A stretch of DNA of 64,000 nt from positions 186,001-250,000 of the forward strand of contig JALIZF010001464.1 of the NCBI GenBank assembly GCA_029948255.1, in the 5' to 3' direction. Position 1 is the first letter of the stretch. Every line of letters begins with the position of its first letter. Below the pieces are notes generated by a model that saw only the letters and a program-made list of their open reading frames with translations, searched no databases and had not been told where the DNA came from. The translations under genes and the position numbers were made by a program. Source of the DNA: Telmatactis stephensoni (taxonomy: Eukaryota > Cnidaria > Anthozoa > Actiniaria > Isophelliidae). Positions 1 to 11,844 of this stretch are shown one piece after another.

Positions 1-531
1 TGTTGTGAATGTACTATTGTTGACCACAAGGGCCATCAGTTTGCTTATTTAGAGGAAGTTTTCAAAAAGCGCCAAGAATTACTTACGGAAGAAATCAAAA
101 AAGCAAGAGCGAAAAAGGAGAAGGTTCAAACTGTTTTAGAGCATAATGAAAAAGGAATCGTCGATTTTATCGATGAACAAATTCAAATTCTCAAAGAAAA
201 GCGCTTTAACCTTAAACAAGAAACCAACACGATTGATCCCAAGACACTCCCATCGAAAATAAGATATTTACGTGGTTACTGGACCGAGTTGGAAGATGCG
301 ATTGTATCGTCAGAAAAGGTAATCTACGAAGCCAACAAAAGCGAAATCACCTCATTGACAACGAAACAAGCCGAGCTATCAAAACTAATAGCAAAGCCCT
401 TTAGTGAGAACATTCCTTGTAAAGGTGGTTCGATGGAGCCTCTCGAGCTCGAACCTGAAGACTTTCTAGTGCATTACCTAGATCATGTAGATGACTGGAA
501 TTCGGATCTTGATGAGGAAGAGGAGGACTGA
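1..531 (+). CDS. TRIM-like protein, partial (C-terminal part of a tandem paralog)
   Basis: An open frame runs from base 1 to a stop at 529-531 (176 residues). It begins inside a B-box (CCECTIVDHKGHQ), continues through a Lys/Glu-rich coiled coil and ends in an acidic tail (DLDEEEED). It aligns with exon 2 of the complete TRIM-like gene at 4514-6204. Relative to that copy it lacks about 20 residues of the coiled coil and about 34 residues before the acidic tail. The RING exon and start lie left of the window. TRIM-type RING/B-box proteins usually act as ubiquitin E3 ligases; whether this copy keeps a RING cannot be seen. It could be a functional shorter paralog or a decaying one; the open frame favours the first. 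Confidence 0.75.
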   Translation, partial: CCECTIVDHKGHQFAYLEEVFKKRQELLTEEIKKARAKKEKVQTVLEHNEKGIVDFIDEQIQILKEKRFNLKQETNTIDPKTLPSKIRYLRGYWTELEDAIVSSEKVIYEANKSEITSLTTKQAELSKLIAKPFSENIPCKGGSMEPLELEPEDFLVHYLDHVDDWNSDLDEEEED

Positions 532-820
532 TTAGGGATGATATGTGCGAGAAGAAGGCAATCTCGAACACAGCGCCCGCCTGCGTTGCTCTTGACCAAA
601 AGCCGGCAAAACTCTGGGCTCGAGATTGAGGACAAGGAGGAATTCCATTCTCATCCCCAGATCCCATTCGTTCGCGTTCCTCCGCGTAGGCTTTGGGCAA
701 CCCTACAAACCGGAAGCAAGAAATCTGCATGTCGAGTACGTCCTTATAGCGCATGCTTGAAAAGTCCCAAGGCAGCAAAATGACTGTGATTGGTTGCCAC
801 TGTATACCCTCTTGCCAATG

Positions 821-1000
821 TACCTTCTGCCATTTTTGAAAGGAGAAGGTACAAATTTGAGGTCGTATAAAATTGTCAATTCTATACGCTTTATACGCCT
901 ATATAACCTAATTTAGCAAGATTAGGTTTTATAGCTAACAAGCGGCTAGTTTAGCCCTATTCATGCAATAATTATATCAGTATGTAAATGCTCTATTATT
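821..1000 (+). repeat. 3' flank duplicated with the TRIM-like gene (copy 1)
   Basis: This noncoding stretch, from 'ccatttttgaaaggagaagg' onward, matches 7112-7310 downstream of the second TRIM-like gene in the same order and orientation, including the shared motif 'ttctatacgcttt'. The tandem duplication therefore included 3' flanking DNA and not just the coding exons. Confidence 0.7.
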
Positions 1001-1051
1001 ACTGACTCACAAAGTCCAAAATGCTATTGACCAAGGTTCATTATTCCTGTG

Positions 1052-1603
1052 GTGTCTTCTTAGACTGATCTCAGTAAGGCATTCTATACAGTCAATCGTG
1101 ATATATTGTTGTCTAAACTAGAGTATTATGGTGTTCGTTTTGGTTTTCATCTTACCTGGATAATCGAAAGGAGCTAGTTTGTACGGCTTAGGGGGATTAA
1201 TGCTGAGTACCAGGGGATATCTTGTGGTCAGTACCACAGGGATCTGTACTAGGTCCACTACTATTCCTACTTTATGTTAATGATCTGCCTAAGTTTTCTA
1301 AGGTGTTAGAATTTCATTTATTTGCTGATGGCACAAACTTGTTTTATCTAACAGTAATTTGCAAGATTTGGAGCTAATTTTAATTTGAATATTGAATTAG
1401 CTACAATCAACAGTCACTGGTTAAATGCCAACAAATTATCCTTAAACATAGATAAAACTAAATTCGTGATATTCCGGCCCCGCAAAAGAAAGACAAAGAA
1501 ATCAAACAGGACAGTAAAGTAAATATTTAGGACTTATCTTTGACTCATACCTGAAATGGAAAGCTTATGTACATGAATTAGATAAAAAAATGTTAAGAGT
1601 CAT
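1052..1603 (+). mobile_element. Non-LTR retrotransposon (LINE) reverse transcriptase remnant, 5' part
   Basis: Broken frames read like a LINE reverse transcriptase: SKAFYTVNRDILLSKLEYYG, then QGSVLGPLLFLLYVNDLP, then a degraded catalytic region (LADGTNL where FADDT is usual), then LNANKLSLNIDKTKFVIF. The order and spacing fit the CR1/L2/jockey-like group. Stops and frameshifts make it non-functional. It continues at 1936 after a SINE insertion. Confidence 0.75.
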
Positions 1604-1930
1604 GGGTGGCATGGTTGGACGGAGCGGTTAGAGCGCTGGCCTTTCACAGCTGTGGTCCGGGTTCGAGTCCCAGCTCGAGCGCCTGGATCATATGTGAATT
1701 GAGTTTGTTTGATGTGTTGTTCTCTACCATGCCACGAGGGTTTTTTCTCCGGGTTCTCCGGTTTTTCCTCCCTGAGCAAAAATCAACATGTGAGTCGAGT
1801 GATTAATTGCAAAATACTTAATGTAGAGGTAGTGTGTGTGAGAGTACAGTGTCCCCCAATTAGTGCGCAAGCGCTAGAAGACTTGGACACTTAAATAAAC
1901 AGTTATATATTTATTTTTTTATTTTTTTAT
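1604..1930 (+). mobile_element. tRNA-derived SINE inserted in the LINE remnant
   Basis: The head resembles a tRNA with Pol III promoter boxes: an A-box-like stretch (GAGCGGTTAGAGCGCTGG) and a B box (GGTTCGAGTCC). The body contains 'ccacgagggttttttctccg' and 'aaaatcaacatgtgag', both also in the second copy at 29763-29970, so this is a dispersed SINE rather than a tRNA gene. LINE homology stops at its left edge and resumes to its right, so it inserted into the LINE. The T-rich right end and exact duplication boundaries are uncertain. Confidence 0.75.
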
Positions 1931-1935
1931 ACTAT

Positions 1936-2276
1936 CTAAACTTAGGCATTTGGTGAACCGCATCATTATAGTTCAATTATATTACACCCTAATACATCCA
2001 TTCTTAACATACGGTCTTCTTTTGTGCATGGGCAATAATTATGCATCAAACCTGAAGCCTATTATTAACTTCCAAAAAAAGGCAGTCCGTATTATAACTT
2101 TTTCAAAACCCGATGAACACTCAGAAGCTCTTTTTAAGCAACGATCTACTGAAACTAAAAGACCGAATAATTATCTATGTATCAATATCCTAATAATTTA
2201 CTACCAACAACTTTCGATTTATACAAACTCAGTTTCGTCAGATTTAAAATCGCGTGCAATTTCAATAAAATGTTAG
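1936..2276 (+). mobile_element. LINE reverse transcriptase remnant, 3' part
   Basis: The frame reads VNRIIIVQLYYTLIHPFLTYG, then NFQKKAVRIITF and HSEALF, the conserved C-terminal region of CR1/L2-type reverse transcriptases. It continues the element begun at 1052. The ORF stops at 2276 and no endonuclease domain is present nearby. Confidence 0.7.
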
Positions 2277-2639
2277 GAACTTATAGTAGATCTGCCTGTT
2301 ATGTAGTTGCAAAATGGTTTTAAGCGATATTGAAGAGACCACAACAAAACGACTTACAACAAAAGAACCCTCCCTACATATTTGAAGAGATATCTTATTA
2401 TTTCTCTGACTTAATTACAGTATACACGGATTTCAAAGAATGTTGTCGGGCGAGAGACTTCTACTCGTCTAGACCGATCAAAGGCGTATGGGTAGTTGAA
2501 AAAATTTACTCTCTTTTTGGCTTTGTTTTCATTGTAAGCATCAATGAATACAGGACTTTGTTGTATAAGCTCAACACCAGCTGGTTGATAATTGCCGTGC
2601 TGATATTTATGGGGTTTCATAGCTTTTAGTATTTCCTAC

Positions 2640-4500
2640 CCATATACATACTCCATTTAATTCGGGTGAGCCACGTAGACTTGAGTTTATTTGCCGACAA
2701 CGTTAATTGAAATAGGTGTATCATAAAAGGACAGGGCTGATTTCATAGGGAAAAGGGACCATTTTCTACGAAAAGTATTCGCGCCAACAATTACTCCAAC
2801 TCACAACACGGAAATATATTTTGAAGTTAATATTCAAGGGAAAAAGTTCGATTTTCTCCTACAAAAATTCAAAAGGTGCGCGCGCGGTCGAGCTCGCGCT
2901 GCTGACACTGATCAGAACTAAGCACAGCTTTCAGCCAATCAGCCCGGAGCGAGCGTATCGACAAGCGACAAGGTTATATAATAAATCGGGCTTAAATGAG
3001 AAAAGATGGGTACTAGTTTCACTTTAACGGTTCACTGGACAGAACAAGGAAATATACTTTGGAGCACTGAAATTGTATCTGTCCTATCTCGGCATTTACA
3101 ACCTCCAAAATCGGTAGGTAAGTCGTGTCTTAATACTAATGGGTTATGAAGCAATCGATTTCCTCTTAAAGATAAGTACAGGTAAAGATTATAAAGTGGG
3201 AATTGGTTGGCGATTTTGCGATACTGAAGAGGAAACGATCTCGAAATGGCTGTTTTGAATATCAGTGCAAGCTGTCCAGCATGAAAATTTTACTTCAAGT
3301 CCTTCAAGGTCCTGTTTCATGCATTTCAGTGGTCAAATTGAATTATATCTTTGAGATAGTGATGCGATAAATAAAACGGTGTATGTGCTGGTATGTGCCT
3401 ATTAAAAACTATTCGTGACTTTTTTTTAACGTTTTTTAAAAGTTTTAAAAGTTTTCGCCGTTTTTCAATTGCTATTGAGTATAAAGGTACTGTGTCACCG
3501 TTTTTTAATCCGAGAACCTAGCCTTTTCGGTAGAGCAGACGGTCCATGATCAGTTTGCGTTAGTAAAATTCAAGCTTCAATTTAATTATTCAATGTCAGC
3601 GTACTTGATGCATGAAAAGTTAAAATAATGTCAAGGAAAAGGCCCCCCGCCATTTCGAACTGCAAAATATCACACTGCAGAAAAAAAGCAGCTAATATGC
3701 ATCTACAGGGGAAAATAGCTGTAACGGGGTATGGTTCCATCAACGAACTAGCTGAGCTATTTTTAGCAACAATGACGTCACGCTGCTTGCAAACTAGTGA
3801 AGGATTGTAGCAGCAAAAAGTCGACAAAAGAGAAAATAAATCAATTCAAACTTTATCAAATTTCTTACAAACGGGTTTACAAATAATGATAATTTATTTA
3901 TAAAGCGCAAATTCAACAATACAGTTTTTAAATGCGCTATGAAATAAAACAAGAAATAATAGAATAATCGTATTAAAAATTCCTAATAACAATAAAATAT
4001 CTTAAAGGGGGACGACGATCAAAATCGGTTAAAATTGGAAATGGATTATTCCTAGTTGAAGTAACTCAATGATGACAATAAATGCATATGAAGAATTACT
4101 TTTCCAAAAATTCTGCATTTTAAGCTCACTATCACCAAAACATTTGGATTTAAAAGCCAAGAGAACAATTGTGAATTCGTAGATAAAACATTTGAAAATC
4201 CATATATTACTATAGTGTATACCCAGCCGCCATTTCGGTCTCAGCTTCTAGTTCGAAGATTTTAAAAGGGTCAATGTTTGTGCAAATGGCTATAAATGAC
4301 CGCCCTTGACAGCCCCTAAATAAGAAATCCCATTAAAAAATTTGTCGATCGTTGTGGTTAAATGGGAAACAGGCCAGCGCTGCCGAGAAACATTTAAGTC
4401 AGGCCCGAGAAGAAAAGAATTTCCTCACTTTTCCTCGTATTACTTCTATTTCAGTTTTCCTAGTTCCATCTTCCTTCACTCATCTTGAAGGCTGATGAGA
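2640..4500. other. Intergenic, no gene recognised
   Basis: Only short frames without recognisable domains occur here. Around 3885-3990 is an A/T-rich stretch with 'ataatttatttataaagcgc', which resembles the 3' end of a degraded retroelement. A short segment near 4205-4255 ('gccatttcggtctcagc') recurs at 10428-10450 and is presumably a dispersed repeat. The 5' flank of the TRIM-like gene occupies the right end; no clear promoter was identified. Confidence 0.4.
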
Positions 4501-4513
4501 GTTTTACATAGGA

Positions 4514-6204
4514 ATGGCTGAAGCGGCGGAAAGTTCGACAAAAAGTGGAGCGTTTGAGAACCTGGTTATTTGTCCAATATGCTTTGAACGGTACCAGGAC
4601 CCACGCGTTCTTCCCTGTCAGCATACGTACTGTAAACGTTGTCTTGAGAGGCTTTTGGAGGGAAGAAGTACAATATCTTGTCCTGAATGCCGTACAACAG
4701 TTCAGGTAAATCAGTCAATACAAGTTAAAGTAAAGTAAAGCAACCATATTTAACGTCGATAACTCGTAACAGTAATTCAACTGACAAACCTGAGGTCGAC
4801 GGTGCGCTCATTTTACTGCCCTCTCTCCATCAGTGCTCCGTTTTAAGGGTATTTAAAGCTAATTAAAGATACACGGTGCGCGGTTAACTTCTGATATCGC
4901 CTTCAAGGGAAATCGGTAACCAGTTATTGAATCTAATGAAGTTTCCTTCCAAAGGATTAAAGATTCGCTAACAGCTTTCCATTGTCTAAACTCTTAAACT
5001 ACAAAAAAGGCTCAAAATTGAACAACTCTAGACAGCCCGTTATTGGAGAAAGCAGAGACCGCGGAGGCAGGGGGCTGGGGGGCTAAAAGCCGACCCCCCT
5101 CCCCCCACTTTTTGCACCAAAAATATTGAAATATAATAAGCAAAATATAAATGAATATTAACAAGTGAATCCGCTTATTTCTAAAATGCCAGGCCCCCAT
5201 TTTCAATGTGCTCCGTACGTGGTCCCTGGAAAAGGGAAGCACGACTCCTAACAAAGCACTCAATAAGTATTCACTCATATTTCATTGACTGTTTTTTCTC
5301 GTAGATACCAACTATTGATCAACTTAAAGTCAACTTCTATATAAATAATCTGATGTCCGTTCTTCAAAACCAAACCACTAGGAAGCAGTCGTTACTTTGT
5401 GGAAAACACCAAGAAACGTTGAAACTTTTTTGTGAAACTTGTGAAGTATTAATTTGTTGTGAATGTACTATTGTTGACCACAAAGCCCATCAGTTCGGTT
5501 ATTTAGAAGAAGTTGTCAAAAAACGCCAGAGATTACTTACGAAAGAAATCAAAAAGGCAAAAGCAAAGAAGGGGAAAGTTGAAGCTGTTTTAGAGAAAGC
5601 GCAGGTTATGCAGGAAACTGGGAAAAGAATTACGGAACATATTGAAAAGCAAATCGACAGTGTTATTAATAAACAGATTCAAATTCTTGAAGAAAAACGC
5701 TTCAAGCTGAAACAAAAAAGTAAGATAATGATGAGTCCTAAAAAACTTGCATCAAAAATAACATATCTACGTAAGCTCTTAACGGAATTGGACGACGCGA
5801 TTCTATCTACAGAACGTAGAAACGTAATCAACTTAGACAACAAAAGCGAAATCACCTCACTAACAACGAAACAAGCCGAGCTATCAAAACTAATAGCAAA
5901 GCCCTTTAGTGAAAACATTCCCTGTAATGTAGCTAAACAAGCAGAAAGAGTTCGATCAGAGTTGGCGAAAGATGGCATCGATGGATTCTCTCTCGACCAG
6001 TTCATTAGAAACTGTATGGAAGGTGGTTCTGTGGAGCCGTCCGAGCTTGAATCTGGAGAGTTTGTTCAGCGTTACCTAAAAGAGGAAGAGGTGGAGGGGG
6101 TGGAGGTAGAGAGGGAGGAGGAAGACGAAAAGGACTGGTGGGGGAGGTACGAGGAGAATGAGGAATACTTACTGAGGAGGTGCAGAAGAGGAAAGCTCCA
6201 TTGA
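4514..6204 (+). CDS. TRIM-like RING/B-box/coiled-coil protein (probable E3 ubiquitin ligase)
   Basis: Two exons, 4514-4705 and 5305-6204, joined in phase 0 with GT-AG borders, give 363 residues. Exon 1 encodes a C3HC4 RING (residues 20-59: CPIC, then CQHTYCKRC, then CPEC). Exon 2 encodes a B-box2 (CGKH, then CETC and CCEC, with DHKAHQ), a long Lys/Glu-rich coiled coil and a very acidic C-terminus. There is no SPRY, NHL or filamin domain, so this is an RBCC-only protein. Family knowledge: the RING recruits a ubiquitin-loaded E2, while B-box and coiled coil drive oligomerisation. Substrate is unknown. A tandem paralog ends at 531. The ATG at 4514 is in frame just before the RING. Confidence 0.85.
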
Positions 6205-7960
6205 GTCTAAGAATATCAGTCCTTCGTCGTGTCTCCGTGTTTTCATTTCACACGAAGCCTAAGCAGTGTACCCGTCAGTGGGTTACAAAGGAATTTAAGT
6301 CATCACGAAACGTTTTGCTTGCTAAAGGCCAGGAAAAACGTGCAACACAACAGCGCGCAACACAGTTGCATGTCCATTCCTGAAAATATTGCATGCAACA
6401 ATTGCAAGTTTAGGATCGAATTCTACTTCTAAATTTTGCGCGCAACATCCCAGTGGTGAATACACAGTGCAACTATATGTTGCGCGCGCTGTTACGGAAA
6501 ATTTTGTATCGTGTGTCCGGTTATTAATTAGGGCGCGCGCAGTATTTTCCCTAGTTATGCAATCATTAGGGAACGTGAATCCACGCGAAAACAAGACGAA
6601 TGACAAAAAATCCGTAGCTCTGTCGGTATAACGGAACGAATTTTGTTCTTCGATTCCTTTTATTATTTCTTAATCTTTTATGTCTTCACTATCTACACTT
6701 AACTGGCCAGCAGCTTATATAACGATATACAGTTGAACGTTTTAGAGTACACGCGGTACTTATTGAAATATGTTACATCATAGTTGCTATAGTTACGAGC
6801 ATTATAAATTGTCTACAATTGAGCACTTTTTAAAGTGGCTATGAAACGAAAATTGTTTTTGTTTCGTTTCGTTTTGTTTGTTTGTAAAATGCACTATCTA
6901 AAATACACGACTCTTTTATCCGAGACGTATAGGGTTAAAGTTGACGATTTATACGCCCTCAAAGCTGTAGCATCTGTCGCCATCTTTTATGAAATGAAAG
7001 AAATGTTTTCTCGTCCTCTACAATACTTATCATTGACAATAATTACGTATGCGTGGACAACCTAACCTAAGTACTAAGTTGAGTTTTCTTCACGGTATTT
7101 TCCATAAAATTGGAGGAATTCTCCTGACCATTTTTGAAGGCAGAAGGTAAAACTTTGAGGTCTTATAAAATTGTCGATTCTATACGCTTTGTATGCCTTT
7201 ATAAACTAATTCCATAAAGTAAGATTATGTTTTATAGCTTAACTCCAAACAACTCTAAACAAGCCGCTAGTTGAGCTCTATCCAATAATTATATATCTAA
7301 ATGCCATATAATGTGCATGATCGTTGCTTTCCAAGCGATGTTCAACTTTCGAAGGCAAATTTGTCTTGTCGGTATTCAAAGCGACCTAAAAATCAGAAAC
7401 AGAACTATTTAAAAAATTTAAAGACAATATTTTTGGAAAACTTTCTGAAGAGGGCTTTGGGACATTCACTCAATACAGAATATAATAATTAATCACTTCA
7501 ATAAGCTAGTTTTTGAACTTAACAAATAAACTCCATTTTTCAATGAGACCAAGTCGAGTGTTGTGACTGTTGTTAAACTCATCACAAGTAGATGAGCTTG
7601 GCGTTGGTGCTTGGGTGGGAGGTGCCTCGCAACTCGGTGGTCAGCGGTCACCATGGCAACCCTGTCACCTCCCCCCCAGCACCGTCACACTGACACGTCA
7701 GTGGAATACCTACCAATACTTACCTCAGAGGCGGGCGGGCGGGAGAACAAATAGCGTTGCGTATAGCGAACAAATGTGTAAGCTAGCGTTTGCGAAATCG
7801 GATAGCACCCAAAGCGAACCTCGTCCCCGCCTTCGATTATTCACCAGCCATCTGCTTGCGTGACGTGCTCGAGACGCACAACACTAACTTGCGTTACAGA
7901 TGTAGCTACGATGTAGCTAGCGATACCGGGCAACTTACGTTCTGGTTTAACTTTGCTTAA
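6205..7960. other. Intergenic: 3' flank of TRIM-like gene plus unassigned sequence
   Basis: 7112-7310 repeats the flank at 821-1000 (tandem duplication). The 6205-7110 interval has no counterpart after copy 1 and looks like an insertion or a region lost there. 7560-7870 is GC-richer, with a (GGGC)n-like run near 7730; I could assign no exon to it, though it could hold a promoter or a 3' exon of the minus-strand gene to its right. Confidence 0.45.
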
Positions 7961-7977
7961 ATTTTATTTAACCACAT

Positions 7978-8148
7978 TTCTCACCACATTTTGACGTCTT
8001 CTGTCTATCTGACCCACAGAAAAATGGAATCATCGAAACATTTCAACCAATCAGAGCACGCGTAAGATTCCATGACGTCATCTATGCGTGTGTACCGTAA
8101 TAACACACGGTTGTCGACCAATCGGAGCGCGCGTAATATACCAATTAT
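7978..8148 (+). repeat. Dispersed CRE/CCAAT-bearing repeat, copy 1
   Basis: Shares 'aacatttcaaccaatcagag', a perfect TGACGTCA palindrome (8073-8080) and 'cgcgtaatat' with copies near 49205-49350, 52540-52830 and 60955-61215. The sequence is partly self-complementary, as expected for a non-autonomous inverted-repeat element. Confidence 0.65.
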
Positions 8149-8199
8149 TGTTTAAATGTTTTCTGTTTGTTTCCCATCACAAGAACGTGCACAAAATAC

Positions 8200-11100
8200 T
8201 TACGTCTGATAATCTGGTGGCGGTTCTTTTCGTGGTTCTTCTGTTCCTGCCCCAGCATATGATGTCGCAAAGGCTCCCTAAAAAGTTCAAAATAAAACAA
8301 AAAGCCCAGTTTACATTTGCTTAAGATCGCTACTTAAGCTTCTCGACAAAAGGTGCATTTTTGCAGGGTTAGCCTCCTTTTCAAGAAAGCTCCATGCGAT
8401 TAAACTCTATTTAGCAAATTGAAGATGGTTTTGAGTTGTCTGTCCTCTTATTGACACACTTTTGACGTAATAAAATGTTCAAAACTCAATTGGAATCACG
8501 AGCGCAGCGAGCATAGCAGGTAGGATAATTTGCCTGCTAGGATGATCCTAGTGTTAGGATGATCCTAGTGTAAACACCCCCTAAAACTACTTTAATTTCA
8601 TCATTCGTCGCAAGACCCAGGAATTACTACACTGGTATGTTAAGAGTGTACCATACCTGTTGTGCTTGGCCTGGCGTCATTGCTACAGGACTTGTAGTCA
8701 AAGCTGGTACAGCCACAGGAACCCCATTGCTACCTTGCGTCATGACATATGCAGCAGGTCCTTGCTGAGTCTGAATGTAAATGACTTGTCCCTACCAAAT
8801 GTTAGTTAAAATACAACATCAAAAAATTTGCAGCAAAAATATTATAATCTAAGTGTTACAGCACAGCACAGTAACCACTGTTAGTCTATTTGCATATGTT
8901 TTGTCTCACTGGGTCTGAATTGAAATTACGTATCCCTACTAAATGTTAATTAAAATTTAAGAACAAAGATTTTTCAGCAAATATATTGCTGAGGGAATCC
9001 TATATATATATTTGCAATACACATCTTTCCTTTTAGGGGTCAAAATCGGATACTTTTTAGGTAGTCTCAAATTTGATTGGACCGACAGATACTAAGCCGA
9101 CATCTTTTCTTGGGTCTTATTCAGTAAATAAGATGCCCTGGTATTAACTCTACAAGTAGAAGGAGTTCAAAAATTCTGTTTTAATATTATTAAAACTGAA
9201 AAACTACATTTGCTGTAGCTGGAGGTACTGTTTAAGGGTAAAAAACATGTGTTGCCACACCCTGGATTCACTCACGCACCTTATAGGGATCTTTTTATTT
9301 TTGATGGGCATTCCTACCATGAATTTGCTACCATCCCTAAGAATGACTCACAGTGGAGACTAACTTCCCTTTCCTTACCCAACAGGGAAAAAGTGGTCAA
9401 AGAGGTGTTAACCATTAAGTGAATTTTGTATGAAATATATGTGTCGATCCCCTTCTAAAAAACTCCTGGATCTGCCTCTGACATAATGTTAATTAAAAAC
9501 ACATTGACAAATGAAGAGCTTGGAGTTAGGTACCAAGGGGATGGACCACCTTAATTGTGATGGATCATGCCCAATCAGGGAGGTAACCATGGCAACTGGG
9601 CCACAGCTCACCACCAGTACCAATTACACTCATCAAATCAGTAGAGAATATAAGAATTAAGAATTCCTATATACCAACATCCAGAGGTGGGAGGGTGGAA
9701 AAAATGTGCAATGCACAGCAACCAGCATTGCAAATAGAGTCAGCAAGCCCTGAAAATGAGTAAAATGCACTGAGTTCTTCCCAAGAGTTATTGGGAAACC
9801 ACTGCATGAACAGCATGCTTCCTTTGTCTCAGTTTTAACTTCACCTTCGCCGCATTTAAACCCTGTTATCAAGCTACTTTTTAATGTTGAATTAGTTAAC
9901 ACCTACCGTTGGTGGCTGGGAATATCCCATGGGTCGACAACACAAACATCCATCTATACAGCAGCAAATGGAAGCCCAAATTCCAGCTCCAAACTCAGTG
10001 ACTGCAAATATGATCACCATAGCACCCAAAGCCGCACTTGTATTGCATTCATATTCCTTTGACACACGGATATTCTGGCCATATACATATTTGTAGCCGG
10101 TATGCTGGGAACAAGGTTCACCTCGTAGAATGACGAAAGCTAACCCCATACTATACATAATAATTATCACACTTGCAAAAACTATGGAAACAATACTGAA
10201 TGCCAGATATGTTGCAACCTAGAAAAAAAGTAATGTGATTGAGAGTTTTGAACAAGGAATTGATTCATCCTTGGGTTAGGGTGCCTGCTCAGGAGACTGA
10301 CATAAACATTGGGAAATCTGTCATATAGATGATTTTAAAGAAGTGTGTGTGTGTGTGTGTGTCTGTACATGGACATTTCAAACAGATAAAACATAATGAA
10401 AATTTACATATTACTACTGTACCCAGGAGCCATTTCGGTCTCAGCATCTAGGTGGTGGTGGTGATGCTGCTGCTGCTACTAATAAATTATTATTATGCTA
10501 TCCCTCTTCTATTCATTAGAAAAACCAAGAGCAAAATTGAGAAAAAGGCAAGAACCTTCACTCTACTTGAAAATTTTGAAAGGCCAGATTTGCCTAGAGG
10601 TTACTCATTAAAATGAGCTAGGGCATCCATATGCCCCAGGGCCCCCAACTGCCCCCTCCTAACCAGACAGATTTATCAAGGGATATCATTATTATTATTA
10701 TACCTATTTGTGTGTGTGATTATTTTTGTAATCTCATTTAGAGAAATATTCTTACCAGTGGTGTGGAGGGTCTGTCACTATTAGGGTAGCGTCGGCTTCC
10801 AAAAATGCCAATTATCCCAGTAATAACAAACTAAATCAAACAAGAAATATTAATAATAAGTATTATAAAACATTTGAGATATAATACGCACGTTGATTGG
10901 CTGGCTATTTGGGTAACTTTCGTCCCCCTAGAAAGAGAAATTTCATTGCATTTCTCTTAATAGGAGGGGGCAAAAGTTACCAAAACTCGACATAGACATC
11001 CCCAAAGGACACACAAAGACACCATGTAGGAAAGGTAACTTTTATTCGAATATTTCTATTGAAAATGTTGTGTTGAAAAAACCATACATTAATTCTCTTA

Positions 11101-11439
11101 TAGTTCTCTGACACAGAGCTTGGGTTGCCTGTGGTTAGAGTTTGTTTGAAAGCAGATATCAGCTTCTTCAAAACAGCATAAACGAATGTGTCGACTTCAA
11201 CACACCATGTTTAATCGATTGAATACATGTACATGATGTCTTGTCGTTAGGTTTAAACCAACAAAACTGAGTAAACCACTCACCCAAGCGCCCATCCATA
11301 TTGGCACAACAGACATACTATGAAATGCCCATCGTCTGTACATCGCAGCTCGATCAGCAATCCCAAAAATGATGGATAGAACTCCAAGGACAATTTGAGT
11401 GATGGCAGAATACCTTGTGTATTTGAAATTGAAAGCCAT
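8200..11439 (-). CDS. MS4A/CD20-like four-transmembrane protein
   Basis: Five exons on the minus strand, all with GT-AG borders and phase-0 junctions: 11439-11284, 10830-10756, 10218-9907, 8791-8657 and 8277-8200 (stop TAA). The product is 251 residues. Four hydrophobic segments lie near residues 10-30, 46-68, 78-108 and 139-165, with a Cys-containing loop between the last two and a Cys cluster (CCCIDGCLCC) after the fourth. Motifs such as PIWMGAW followed by FVITGIIGIF match the TM2 region of MS4A/TMEM176-type proteins. The C-terminal tail is Gln/Pro-rich and ends with PPPDY (245-249), a PPxY site for WW domains. Such proteins sit in membranes as oligomers and affect signalling or channel activity; the exact role here is unknown. 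A donor-like GTAAGT overlaps the stop, so an alternative extra 3' exon is possible. Confidence 0.75.
8495..8580 (+). repeat. Dispersed 'aggatgatcctag' repeat end
   Basis: Contains short tandem 'taggatgatcctagtgt' units followed by 'aaacacccccta'. The reverse-oriented relative at 20815-20905 begins 'agggggtgttt' and carries the same 'atcatccta' units. Both look like ends of one small transposon family; this copy lies in an intron of the MS4A-like gene. Confidence 0.5.
9030..9330 (-). repeat. Degraded member of the 'ccttttaggggtc' repeat family
   Basis: The segment beginning 'ccttttaggggtcaaaatcg' matches the start of the repeat at 23520-23945 and, reversed, 15044-15415. It lies in intron 3 of the MS4A-like gene and is diverged. 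Confidence 0.5.
10868..10980. repeat. Inverted-repeat element fragments in MS4A-like intron
   Basis: 10868-10907 ('catttgagatataat', then 'gattggctggct') matches repeats near 18910 and 52204. Immediately after it, 10911-10980 forms an imperfect hairpin: 'ggtaactttcgtccccc' on the left and 'gggggcaaaagttacc' on the right. Probably a short MITE next to or inside another. Confidence 0.6.
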
Positions 11440-11844
11440 GTCGACAGAGAGGAAAGGTTTTCTTGTCAATAAACCAATACGTTCCGTCAAAATAGATTTT
11501 TTTTCGTTGTTGGTTCCCAGGCTCCAGAAGTAGTGATTACATCACCACGTTCAATTGCGAATGTCCGCATTCATCAAATACTCAAATTCCGTTGTGGTCA
11601 TTCATATATACGTATTTCCTTTGTAGGAGGTATTTCGTTAGAGAGCAGGGTGTCCTTGTCCTTAGTTAGTCGGGGGAGGAGTAGTTATACTTCCTTCAGT
11701 TAAGAGGGATTTTATCAAGCTAGGAGGGCAACTGCCCCTCTGCCCACCCCTGTTTTATTACATGATTCACGTTAAATCCCCCCCCCCCTCCAATTACTCT
11801 TCTGGTAACAAAGACAGCTGCAGACGGCCGCAAGAAAACTAAAG

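Noticed and set aside
401..778. 125-codon minus-strand frame
   Set aside because: Antisense to the end of the TRIM-like copy and its flank; no domain.
1605..1690. tRNA gene
   Set aside because: A and B boxes are present, but a 250-bp body shared with 29763-29970 follows; it is a SINE head.
7570..7863. 97-codon plus-strand frame in a GC-rich segment
   Set aside because: No recognisable domain or homologous motif, and its first codon is not ATG; left unassigned.
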